Notes: a model not told the origin generated them from the sequence alone. A stretch of DNA of 9,385 nucleotides from Pseudomonadota bacterium (GCA_022573605.1 JACZTQ010000113.1:1-9385); one strand, 5' to 3'. Positions 1-7,106 are shown, numbered from the stretch's first letter. A program made the numbers and translations.

Positions 1-24
1 AGGCTCCAACGGAGACACACCCCG

Positions 25-642
25 ATGAGCCTCGATTTCCTGATCACCTCGATGGTCGTGATCCTGATCCCGGGCACCGGGGTCATCTACACCCTCGCCA
101 CCGGCCTCGGCGCCGGGCGGGCCGCCAGCGTCGCCGCCGCCTTCGGCTGCACCCTCGGCATCCTGCCCCATCTCGCGGCGGCGATGTTCGGGCTGGCCGC
201 CGTCCTGCATACCAGCGCCGTCCTGTTCACCACGTTGAAATACCTCGGCGCCGCCTATCTGCTGTATCTGGCCTGGCTGACCCTGCGCGAGGCCGGGCCG
301 GTCACCATCGAGCGCCGCGACCGGCGCGGGGCGGGAAACTTCCGCATCATCTCGACCGGGTTCCTGATCAACATCCTGAACCCCAAGCTGTCGATCTTCT
401 TCCTCGCCTTCCTGCCGCAATTCGTCGACGCCAACTCGCCCTCGTGGATCGGCGAGATGCTGACCCTCGCCGGGGTCTTCATGGCCCTGACCTTCGCGGT
501 CTTCGTCGTCTACGGCTTCTTCGCCGCCCTGGTCGGCGAGGTCGCCCTGCAAAGCGACCTCTTCATGCGCTGGTTCCGCCGCGCCGCCGCCACCGCCTTC
601 GCCAGCTTCGGCGTCAGGCTGGCGCTCGGCGATCCGCAGTAA
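25..642 (+). CDS. LysE/RhtB-family amino-acid exporter
   Basis: This 205-residue inner-membrane protein belongs to the LysE/RhtB translocator family, which exports amino acids such as lysine, homoserine or threonine using the proton gradient. About six hydrophobic segments are visible, near residues 2-24, 36-60, 66-88, 108-132, 144-170 and 188-203. The family's first-helix motif appears as PGTG at 16-19 where PGPN is more usual, followed by the Gly-rich turn ATGLGAGRAA. The conserved mid-protein motif GFLINILNPK is at 112-121, followed by FLAFLPQF. Length matches the family norm of about 205-210. The ATG at 25 is preceded by GGAGA about 10 bases upstream. The next gene on this strand lies 160 bp away, so the gene is probably monocistronic or the last of an upstream unit. 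The family is clear; the exported substrate cannot be told, and the changed PGPN motif adds to that uncertainty. Confidence 0.9.
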   Translation: MSLDFLITSMVVILIPGTGVIYTLATGLGAGRAASVAAAFGCTLGILPHLAAAMFGLAAVLHTSAVLFTTLKYLGAAYLLYLAWLTLREAGPVTIERRDRRGAGNFRIISTGFLINILNPKLSIFFLAFLPQFVDANSPSWIGEMLTLAGVFMALTFAVFVVYGFFAALVGEVALQSDLFMRWFRRAAATAFASFGVRLALGDPQ

Positions 643-691
643 CCGTGGGCCATTTTCGGTAAATCCATATATATCAACATGTTAACCCCTT

Positions 692-705
692 GCCCACATG
701 TGGGC
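692..705. promoter_or_regulatory. 14-bp perfect palindrome, possible operator
   Basis: GCCCACATGTGGGC reads identically on both strands. It lies in the 160-bp gap between the exporter and the thioesterase, about 100 bp before the thioesterase start. An AT-rich patch (TATATATC, 668-675) and a second short palindrome AACATGTT (676-683) sit just to its left. Symmetry of this kind fits a dimeric regulator's site, but I cannot assign a regulator and see no matched -35/-10 pair around it. A chance palindrome remains possible. Confidence 0.3.
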
Positions 706-802
706 GGCAACCAGCAGGGCGGGCCGTCCCGCCCCACCATCCGCCTTGCGCGCCGGGCCGCGCCGGGGCACTCTGCCGGGGCAAGCGGCAAGAGGACCCA
801 AG

Positions 803-1174
803 ATGACCGGACCCAGAGGCGAGATCACCCTCCAGACCATCGCCATGCCGGCCGACAGCAACGCCAACGGCGACATCTTCGGCGGCTGGCTGATGGGGCA
901 GATGGACCTCGGCGCCAGCGTGCTGGCCCGGGCCCGGGCGCGCGGCCGGATGGCCACCGTGGCGGTCGACGGGATGGAGTTCCACAAGCCGGTGCATATC
1001 GGCGACGTGCTGGCGATCCACTCGGTGATGGAGCGCGAGGGCCGCACCTCGATGCGCATCGCCGTCGAGGCCTGGATCACCCGGCAACCCAGCGGCGACC
1101 ACCTCAAGGTGACCCAGGCGGTGTTCACCTTCGTGGCGATTGATGAAGCGGGGAGGCCGCGGGTGTTGCCGTGA
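803..1174 (+). CDS. YciA-like acyl-CoA thioesterase (hotdog fold)
   Basis: This 123-residue protein is a hotdog-fold acyl-CoA thioesterase of the YciA/acyl-CoA hydrolase type, which hydrolyses acyl-CoA to free acid and CoA in the cytosol. The family signature is intact: MPADSNANGDIFGGWLM (15-31), then QMD with D35 in the position usually taken as the catalytic acid, then the strand MEFHKPVHIGD (58-68). The length is a little shorter than E. coli YciA (about 132), with the C-terminus ending soon after the last strand. I chose the ATG at 803 because AGAGGA lies 6 bases upstream and the family's N-terminus begins here; the longer reading frame from about 698 adds Arg/Pro-rich residues with no family counterpart. 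It converges with the cold-shock gene downstream, 65 bp between the stops. Substrate chain length cannot be read from the sequence. Confidence 0.92.
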   Translation: MTGPRGEITLQTIAMPADSNANGDIFGGWLMGQMDLGASVLARARARGRMATVAVDGMEFHKPVHIGDVLAIHSVMEREGRTSMRIAVEAWITRQPSGDHLKVTQAVFTFVAIDEAGRPRVLP

Positions 1175-1186
1175 GGCAAAGCAAAA

Positions 1187-1208
1187 CCCCGCGGGCGGAC
1201 CCGCGGGG
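1187..1208 (-). terminator. Rho-independent terminator of the cold-shock gene
   Basis: A 9-bp perfect GC stem (CCCCGCGGG / CCCGCGGGG) with a 4-base loop lies 31 bp past the cold-shock stop codon. On the minus strand it is followed directly by TTTTGCTTTG, the expected U-tract. On the plus strand there is no T-run after the stem, so it should stop transcription mainly from the cold-shock side, although it sits only 12 bp after the thioesterase stop and may weakly serve both. Confidence 0.8.
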
Positions 1209-1239
1209 CTGATCTCGATCCGGCGTTGACGCCGGCGGT

Positions 1240-1446
1240 TCAGAGGTAGCTGATGTTCCCGGCCGAGGACCGGCCGTCGCGGCCGCTCTCGAGCTCGTAC
1301 TCGATCTTCTGCCCGTCGGCCGGGCTCTGCAACCCGGCGCGCTCGACGGCCGAGATGTGCAGGAAGACGTCCTTGCTGCCGTCCTCGGGCTGGATGAAGC
1401 CGAAGCCCTTGGTGGCGTTGAACCATTTCACGGTGCCAGTGGCCAT
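1240..1446 (-). CDS. Cold-shock domain protein (CspA family)
   Basis: This 68-residue single cold-shock domain is a single-stranded nucleic-acid binding protein that acts as an RNA chaperone, melting mRNA secondary structure. It starts GTVKWFN, has the RNP1 motif KGFGFI at 13-18 and the RNP2 motif VFLHI at 27-31, and ends in the final strand AGNISYL. Length is typical. The ATG is well supported by AAGGAGA (minus strand, 1454-1460) 7 bases upstream. The candidate promoter at 1573-1601 would give a leader of roughly 120 nt. Long structured leaders are known for cold-shock genes, and a hairpin sits just before the ribosome-binding site. A terminator follows the gene, so it is monocistronic and divergent from parC. 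Which paralogue this is, and whether it is cold-induced, cannot be decided here. Confidence 0.95.
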   Translation of the reverse strand: MATGTVKWFNATKGFGFIQPEDGSKDVFLHISAVERAGLQSPADGQKIEYELESGRDGRSSAGNISYL

Positions 1447-1468
1447 GTCCGTGTCTCCTTCGTTCGGT

Positions 1469-1490
1469 GCCGCGCGCGGGATGCCGCGGC
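1469..1490 (-). other. Leader hairpin upstream of the cold-shock ribosome-binding site
   Basis: In the presumed 5' leader of the cold-shock mRNA, GCCGCG and CGCGGC pair as a 6-bp all-GC stem around a 10-base loop. It ends about 8 bases before the ribosome-binding site. A second 5-bp stem (CGGTC/GACCG) lies further upstream near 1500-1519. Structure at this place could affect translation, but high GC makes short stems common by chance. Confidence 0.3.
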
Positions 1491-1572
1491 TGTAGCTTCT
1501 CGGTCAGATCGGAAAGACCGGCAGCCTCGAGAGACGGACAGTGGTTTCGATTGGTGAACGATAGCGCGCGGG

Positions 1573-1601
1573 AATATCGAGCGTTTCGCCGCGAATCGCA
1601 A
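1573..1601 (-). promoter_or_regulatory. Candidate promoter for the cold-shock gene
   Basis: On the minus strand TTGCGA (1596-1601) and GATATT (1573-1578) are separated by exactly 17 bases. Each matches the sigma-70 consensus at 4 of 6 positions. Transcription would start near 1566, giving a leader of about 120 nt. It is the best-spaced pair I see on this strand between the two divergent genes. Confidence 0.4.
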
Positions 1602-1608
1602 GCCCTGA

Positions 1609-1614
1609 TTGACA
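1609..1614 (+). promoter_or_regulatory. Consensus -35 box (TTGACA) facing parC
   Basis: A perfect TTGACA lies 46 bases before the parC start codon, in the right direction. No good -10 hexamer is found 16-18 bases downstream: at 17 bases it reads GGAGCT. The box may therefore act with a poor -10, with an activator, or not at all. It begins only 7 bases beyond the outer edge of the cold-shock promoter candidate, so the two would compete for polymerase. Confidence 0.3.
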
Positions 1615-1660
1615 TTCGAACGATCTGGACCGGAGCTTTTCGCTGCGTTACACAACATCT

Positions 1661-3958
<2,298 letters not shown>

Positions 3959-4020
3959 TGTTTGTTTCACGACTTATCCAGCCACCCGTTCGCCTCGCCC
4001 CCGTGAGTTTTGCGCCTGTT

Positions 4021-4045
4021 CCAAAAGCCGCTTCGCGTCTTTTGG
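4021..4045. repeat. Small inverted repeat at the left edge of the repeat island
   Basis: CCAAAAG (4021-4027) and CTTTTGG (4039-4045) form a 7-bp stem around an 11-base loop. It lies 62 bp after the parC stop and 4 bp before the large inverted repeat, and is probably part of the same composite element. It has no following T-tract. Confidence 0.55.
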
Positions 4046-4049
4046 GCGC

Positions 4050-4141
4050 GCTCCGCCCCCCACCCCTCCTCCCCGCCCAACCACCGATCATGCCCCGGTA
4101 CCATCGGTGGTTGGGCGGGGAGGAGGGGTGGGGGGCGGAGC
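4050..4141. repeat. Perfect 39-bp inverted repeat with G-quadruplex-capable arms
   Basis: The arms 4050-4088 and 4103-4141 are exact reverse complements over 39 bp, separated by 14 bases containing GGTACC. One arm is purine-dominated with G-runs at 4113-4115, 4117-4120, 4125-4128 and 4130-4135, separated by 1, 4 and 1 bases. That meets the usual G-quadruplex pattern on the plus strand, and the other arm does the same on the minus strand (4056-4078). An extruded hairpin would be very stable. There is no T-run, so it is not a classical terminator, though it may still impede transcription leaving parC. It looks like a dispersed palindromic repeat unit rather than a gene-specific signal, which I infer from its form only. 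Confidence 0.9.
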
Positions 4142-4174
4142 CGGAAATCCGTGAAACGGATTTCGTCACGGGCA
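4135..4174 (+). repeat. Direct repeat copy A containing a 9-bp hairpin
   Basis: This unit begins GCGGAGCCG and ends GTCACGGGCA. Between these it holds GAAATCCGT and ACGGATTTC (4144-4152, 4156-4164), a 9-bp stem with a 3-base loop. It is a near-copy of the unit at 4182-4222, 47 bp downstream. Its first bases are also the last bases of the large inverted repeat, so the two elements are physically fused. Confidence 0.85.
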
Positions 4175-4181
4175 AAGACTC

Positions 4182-4222
4182 GCGGAGCCGAAAATCCGTG
4201 CATACGGATTTTGTCACGGGCA
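4182..4222 (+). repeat. Direct repeat copy B containing a covarying hairpin
   Basis: This second copy has the same flanks (GCGGAGCCG and GTCACGGGCA) and the stem AAAATCCGT / ACGGATTTT (4191-4199, 4204-4212) with a 4-base loop. Against copy A the outermost stem pair changes from G-C to A-T on both sides, so pairing is kept. It ends 13 bases before the dehydrogenase start codon, so it would lie in that gene's leader or promoter. TTTTG follows the stem but is too short for a convincing terminator. Confidence 0.85.
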
Positions 4223-4235
4223 TAAGAGAGGCGCC

Positions 4236-4982
4236 ATGAGCAGAACCGTCCTGATCACCGGCGGCTCGCGCGGCATCGGCCGGGCCACCGCAATCCTCGC
4301 CGGCAAACGGGGCTGGAGCGTCGGCGTCAACTATCTCGCCAACGCCGAGGCTGCGGCCGAGACCGTGCGCTCGGTGGTGGCGGCGGGCGGGCAGGCCATC
4401 GCCATCCCGGGCGACGTGTCGCTGGAGCGCGACGTGATCGCCATGTTCGACGCCGCGCAAGCGGCGTTCGGCCCGATCACCGCGCTGGTCAACAACGCCG
4501 GCATCGTGGCGGCCAAATCCACCCTCGCCGAGATGACCCTGGAGCGCCTGCGCCGGGTCTTCGACATCAACGTGCTCGGCGCCTACCTGGTCGCCCGCGA
4601 AGGCGCCCGGCGGATGCCGACCGACCGGGGCGGCCCCGGCGGCGCCATCGTCAACGTCTCGTCGATGGCGGCGACGCTGGGCTCGCCGGGCCAGTATGTC
4701 GACTATGCCGGCTCCAAGGGCGCCATCGATGCCCTGACCATCGGGCTGGGCAGGGAACTGGCGGCGGGCGGTGTGCGGGTCAATGGCGTGCGCCCCGGCA
4801 TCATCGAGACCGAGATCCACGCCTCCGGCGGCGAGCCCGACCGGGCGGCGCTGTTGGGGCCATCGGCGCCGATGGGCCGGGCAGGGACGGCGGCGGAAGT
4901 GGCCGAGGCGATCATCTGGCTGCTGTCGGACGCCGCCTCCTACACCACCGGCGCCAGCATCGACGTCTCGGGGGGGCGCTGA
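4236..4982 (+). CDS. Short-chain dehydrogenase/reductase (SDR)
   Basis: This 248-residue classical SDR is a cytosolic NAD(P)-dependent oxidoreductase with a Rossmann fold. Visible motifs are the cofactor loop TGGSRGIG (8-15), the NNAG strand (86-89), the structural Asn of DIN at N112, and the catalytic Ser143, Tyr157 and Lys161 in VSS and YAGSK. The motif RVNGVRPGIIETEIH follows, and the protein ends in the typical TGASIDVSGGR. Length is standard. NY rather than an acidic residue at the end of the second strand would favour NADP(H), which is an inference. The ATG at 4236 has GAGAGG 4 bases upstream. The leader consists of the repeat island, so any promoter lies in or beyond it. The next gene starts one base after this stop, implying co-translation. 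The substrate is unknown; glucose or 3-oxoacyl-ACP reductase labels given to such proteins are usually only by similarity. Confidence 0.93.
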   Translation: MSRTVLITGGSRGIGRATAILAGKRGWSVGVNYLANAEAAAETVRSVVAAGGQAIAIPGDVSLERDVIAMFDAAQAAFGPITALVNNAGIVAAKSTLAEMTLERLRRVFDINVLGAYLVAREGARRMPTDRGGPGGAIVNVSSMAATLGSPGQYVDYAGSKGAIDALTIGLGRELAAGGVRVNGVRPGIIETEIHASGGEPDRAALLGPSAPMGRAGTAAEVAEAIIWLLSDAASYTTGASIDVSGGR

Positions 4983-4983
4983 G

Positions 4984-5397
4984 ATGGAGCCGCGCCGCCT
5001 GGTCAGCCGCTTCTACGACGAGGTCTGGAACCGCCCCGACCCCTCGGTCATCCCCCAGCTATTCCACCCCGATTGCGTCTTTCGCGGCTCGCTCGGGGCC
5101 GAGCGGCGCGGCCATGACGGTCTGGCCGACTATGTGCGCGAGGTCACCGGCGCGCTGAGCGGCTACCGCTGCGAGATCGAGGCGCTGGTGGTCGAGGGCG
5201 AGCGGGCCTTCGCCCGGATGCGGTTCGAAGGCCGCCACACCGGCGCGTTCATGGGTTTTGCGCCCACCGGGGCCGAGCTCGCCTGGGCCGGGGCGGCGCT
5301 GTTCGACATCGAGGACGGGCTTATCCGCTCGCTCTGGGTGCTCGGCGACCTCGCCGGGCTGACAGCACAGCTGGAGCGCCAGGCCGGGGGCGGCTGA
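4984..5397 (+). CDS. SnoaL/NTF2-like protein (ester cyclase-like)
   Basis: This 137-residue protein has the NTF2-like alpha+beta cone fold of the SnoaL-like polyketide cyclase/ester cyclase group. It opens with the helix LVSRFYDEVWNRPD (6-19), then the strand LFHPDCVFRG. The characteristic second half reads GRHTGAFMGFAPTG (83-96), a strand pair around FDIEDGLIRSLW (107-118), and GDLAGLTAQL, where D122 sits at the position of the catalytic Asp in SnoaL. Family members range from aldol cyclases to proteins with no known reaction. The start at ATG 4984 is one base after the dehydrogenase stop (TGA-G-ATG), with the G-run in the end of that gene as the likely ribosome-binding sequence, so translation is coupled. 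A small enzyme or binding protein working on the same substrate as the dehydrogenase is a reasonable inference, not something the sequence proves. Confidence 0.85.
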   Translation: MEPRRLVSRFYDEVWNRPDPSVIPQLFHPDCVFRGSLGAERRGHDGLADYVREVTGALSGYRCEIEALVVEGERAFARMRFEGRHTGAFMGFAPTGAELAWAGAALFDIEDGLIRSLWVLGDLAGLTAQLERQAGGG

Positions 5398-5408
5398 CGC
5401 TTGCCGCC

Positions 5409-5425
5409 GCCGGGGGAGTCCCGGC
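5409..5425 (+). terminator. Weak hairpin after the dehydrogenase/SnoaL pair
   Basis: GCCGGG and CCCGGC form a 6-bp stem with a 5-base loop, 11 bp after the SnoaL-like gene's stop. No T-run follows, so intrinsic termination would be poor; I list it as the only candidate before the next gene. Confidence 0.25.
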
Positions 5426-5468
5426 CGATCAAACCTGCTTGAAGCCGCTGCACGGCTGCGCCGCCCTT

Positions 5469-5507
5469 CCTATATATCGGGCCTATATAACGGGCCTATA
5501 TAACGGG
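5469..5507 (+). repeat. Three tandem 13-bp AT-centred repeats
   Basis: The unit CCTATATAACGGG occurs at 5482-5494 and 5495-5507 exactly, and at 5469-5481 with one change (TATATATC for TATATAAC). The array ends 10 bases before the ribosome-binding site of the DUF2799 lipoprotein. Each unit holds a -10-like TATATA/TATAAC word in otherwise very GC-rich DNA, but no -35 lies at the right distance from any of them. The array may be iterated regulator sites, alternative -10 boxes, or slipped-strand repeats. Confidence 0.9.
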
Positions 5508-5530
5508 TGCCGCCCCCGGAGGATGATCCG

Positions 5531-6034
5531 ATGCCATACCGCGTCCTTCTGCTCCTCGCCACGCTCGGCGCCGCCGCCTGCACGATGCCGACGGCCGAGC
5601 AGCGCAGCGCCGCCTGCCGGGCGACCGACTGGGCGGATTATGGCCGCAACGACGGTGTCCTGGGGGTTGCAGCCTCCGAGCGGACGAAGAAATTTGCCGA
5701 TTGCGCCGAGCTCGGCCATCCCGCCGATATCGCCGCCTATCAGGCGGCGCGGGCCGAGGGACTCGCGGCCTACTGCACGCTCGAGAGCGGCTACGATGCC
5801 GGATACGCCGGCCGGCGCTACCGCAAGGTCTGCCCGCCGGAGCAGGAGATTGCTTTCCTGCAAGGCTACGAGCAGGGCCGCAAGGAGCGGCCGGTCAGCT
5901 ATTACCCGTATTTCGGCTTCGGCTACGGCTACGGCTACGGACACTACGGCTATCCGAGTTTCGGCTACCGCTTCGGGCATCACGGTCACGGGCATCACGG
6001 CCATCGCCGTCATCATCGCGGCGGCATGGGATAG
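5531..6034 (+). CDS. DUF2799-type lipoprotein with Gly/Tyr- and His-rich tail
   Basis: This 167-residue predicted lipoprotein has a short signal peptide (YRVLLLLATLGAAAC) with a lipobox ending at Cys17. The core matches the DUF2799 pattern: DWADYGRNDG (33-42), a Cys at 58 followed by the spacing to YQAARAEGLAAYC (70-82), then GYDAGYAGRRYRKVC (87-101), then FLQGYEQGRK (109-118). The function of this family is not known. After residue 124 the protein becomes low-complexity: FGFGYGYGYGHYGYPSFGY, then a tail with eight His between 150 and 162 among Gly and Arg. That could bind metal or an anionic surface, which is inference. The ATG at 5531 has GGAGG 8 bases upstream and makes a proper signal peptide, so I prefer it to the in-frame GTG at 5507. 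Its stop lies 13 bp from that of the convergent trxB, with no clear terminator between. Confidence 0.85.
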   Translation: MPYRVLLLLATLGAAACTMPTAEQRSAACRATDWADYGRNDGVLGVAASERTKKFADCAELGHPADIAAYQAARAEGLAAYCTLESGYDAGYAGRRYRKVCPPEQEIAFLQGYEQGRKERPVSYYPYFGFGYGYGYGHYGYPSFGYRFGHHGHGHHGHRRHHRGGMG

Positions 6035-6047
6035 CGCCCGCTCCCGG

Positions 6048-7046
6048 CTACTCCGCCGCCCGCGCCGCCGCGTCGGCCTGTTCTGTCAGGAATTTCTCCG
6101 CCTCCAGCGCCGCCATGCAGCCCATGCCGGCCGAGGTCACCGCCTGGCGGTAGACATGGTCGGTCACGTCGCCGGCGGCGAACACGCCCGGGACCGAGGT
6201 CGCGGTCGAGAAGCCGCCCGAGATTCCGCCCGAGATTCCGCCAGTGACCACATAGCCGCCCATGTGGGTCTCTAGCTGGTCCTTCACCAGCTCGGAGGCC
6301 GGGGTGTGGCCGATGGCGATGAACACGCCCGAGGCCGCGATCTCGCGGGGCTCGCCGGTCTTGGCGTGTTTCAGCCGGACGCCGGTGACGCCGTCGGCCG
6401 GCGTGCCGAGTATCTCGTCGGGCAGATGGTCCCAGACGATCTCGACCTTGGGATTGTTGAACAGCCGCTGTTGCAGGATCTTGTCGGCGCGGAGCGCGTC
6501 GCGGCGATGCACCAGGGTCACCTTGGTGGCGAGGTTGGTCAGATAGATCGCCTCCTCGACGGCGGTGTTGCCGCCGCCGATCACGATGACCTCCTTGCCC
6601 CGGAAGAAGAACCCGTCGCAGGTGGCGCAGGCGGAGACGCCGAAGCCCTTGTATTTCTCCTCCGAGGGCAGCCCCAGCCACCTGGCCTGCGCCCCGGTGG
6701 CCAGGATCACCGCATCGGCGTGCCAGACGGCGCCGCTGTCGCAGGTCGCCTTGAACGGGCGGCGCGACAGGTCGAGGCTGATCACATGGTCGGCGATCAC
6801 CTGCGTGCCGACGGCCTTCGCATGGGCCTCCATCTGCACCATCAGATCGGGGCCCTGGGTCTCGATGATGCCGGGCCAGTTCTCGACCTCGGTGGTGATG
6901 GTGAGCTGCCCGCCCGGCTGGATGCCCTGGATCAGCACCGGCTCCAAGAGCGCCCGCGCGGCATAGACGGCGGCGGTATAGCCGGCCGGGCCGGAACCGA
7001 TGATCAGGCACCGGGTCGGGCGGGGGGTGGCGCGGGTCTCGGGCAT
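6048..7046 (-). CDS. trxB: Thioredoxin reductase (NADPH)
   Basis: This 332-residue flavoprotein transfers electrons from NADPH through FAD to thioredoxin, keeping cytosolic thiols reduced. The FAD-binding GSGPAG is at 17-22, with TTEVENWPG following. The redox-active disulfide is C140-A-T-C143, and the NADPH domain holds GGGNTA (157-162) and HRR (180-182). The second FAD motif GVFAAGD is at 287-293, followed by YRQAVTSAGMGCMAALEAE. The sequence strongly resembles Rhodobacterales-type TrxB. The ATG at 7046 has GAGGAAA (7055-7061, minus strand) 8 bases upstream. Before the second FAD motif there is an unusual Gly-rich stretch, GGISGGISGG at 269-278, made by a 12-bp tandem duplication where relatives have a plain loop. 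The gene follows the cyclase gene on the same strand after 97 bp, where a promoter candidate of its own is present. Confidence 0.97.
   Translation of the reverse strand: MPETRATPRPTRCLIIGSGPAGYTAAVYAARALLEPVLIQGIQPGGQLTITTEVENWPGIIETQGPDLMVQMEAHAKAVGTQVIADHVISLDLSRRPFKATCDSGAVWHADAVILATGAQARWLGLPSEEKYKGFGVSACATCDGFFFRGKEVIVIGGGNTAVEEAIYLTNLATKVTLVHRRDALRADKILQQRLFNNPKVEIVWDHLPDEILGTPADGVTGVRLKHAKTGEPREIAASGVFIAIGHTPASELVKDQLETHMGGYVVTGGISGGISGGFSTATSVPGVFAAGDVTDHVYRQAVTSAGMGCMAALEAEKFLTEQADAAARAAE
6214..6242 (-). repeat. 12-bp tandem duplication inside trxB
   Basis: The plus-strand unit CCGCCCGAGATT occurs twice in a row (6214-6225, 6226-6237), with a partial third copy of 5 bases. In trxB it encodes repeated Gly-Ile-Ser-Gly around residues 269-278 and keeps the frame. 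Exact identity between copies suggests a recent duplication. Confidence 0.9.
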
Positions 7047-7077
7047 GCGAATGGTTTCCTCGGGGCTGGTTCGCCCC

Positions 7078-7106
7078 TAGATAGTCCGCGCCCGCGCCCG
7101 CGCCAA
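7078..7106 (-). promoter_or_regulatory. trxB: Candidate trxB promoter with repeat-built spacer
   Basis: On the minus strand TTGGCG (7101-7106; 4 of 6 matches to the -35 consensus) and TATCTA (7078-7083; 3 of 6) are 17 bases apart. Transcription would begin near 7071, about 25 bases before the trxB ATG. The match is modest, but spacing and place are right. The plus-strand hexamer CCGCGC, three times in tandem (7086-7103), forms most of the spacer. A 5-bp stem (7062-7066 with 7073-7077) lies between promoter and ribosome-binding site. Confidence 0.35.

Noticed and set aside
698..802. Longer thioesterase with an upstream start
   Set aside because: The added 35 residues are Arg/Pro/Gly-rich and do not match the family N-terminus, while the ATG at 803 has a well-placed AGAGGA.
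4050..4141. Intrinsic terminator for parC
   Set aside because: The stem is far longer than terminators usually are and no T-run follows on either strand. It may slow polymerase but is better described as a repeat.
4135..4222. Possible CRISPR-like array from the two hairpin repeats
   Set aside because: There are only two units, with a 7-bp gap between them rather than spacers of 30 bp or so, and no cas genes.
5507..5530. GTG start at 5507 for the lipoprotein
   Set aside because: It would put eight mostly acidic and Pro residues before the signal peptide, and it lies upstream of the strong GGAGG that serves the ATG at 5531.
6013..7011. Second minus-strand frame of 332 codons overlapping trxB
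   Set aside because: It is trxB read in another frame, giving Arg/Gly/His-rich sequence with no domain.
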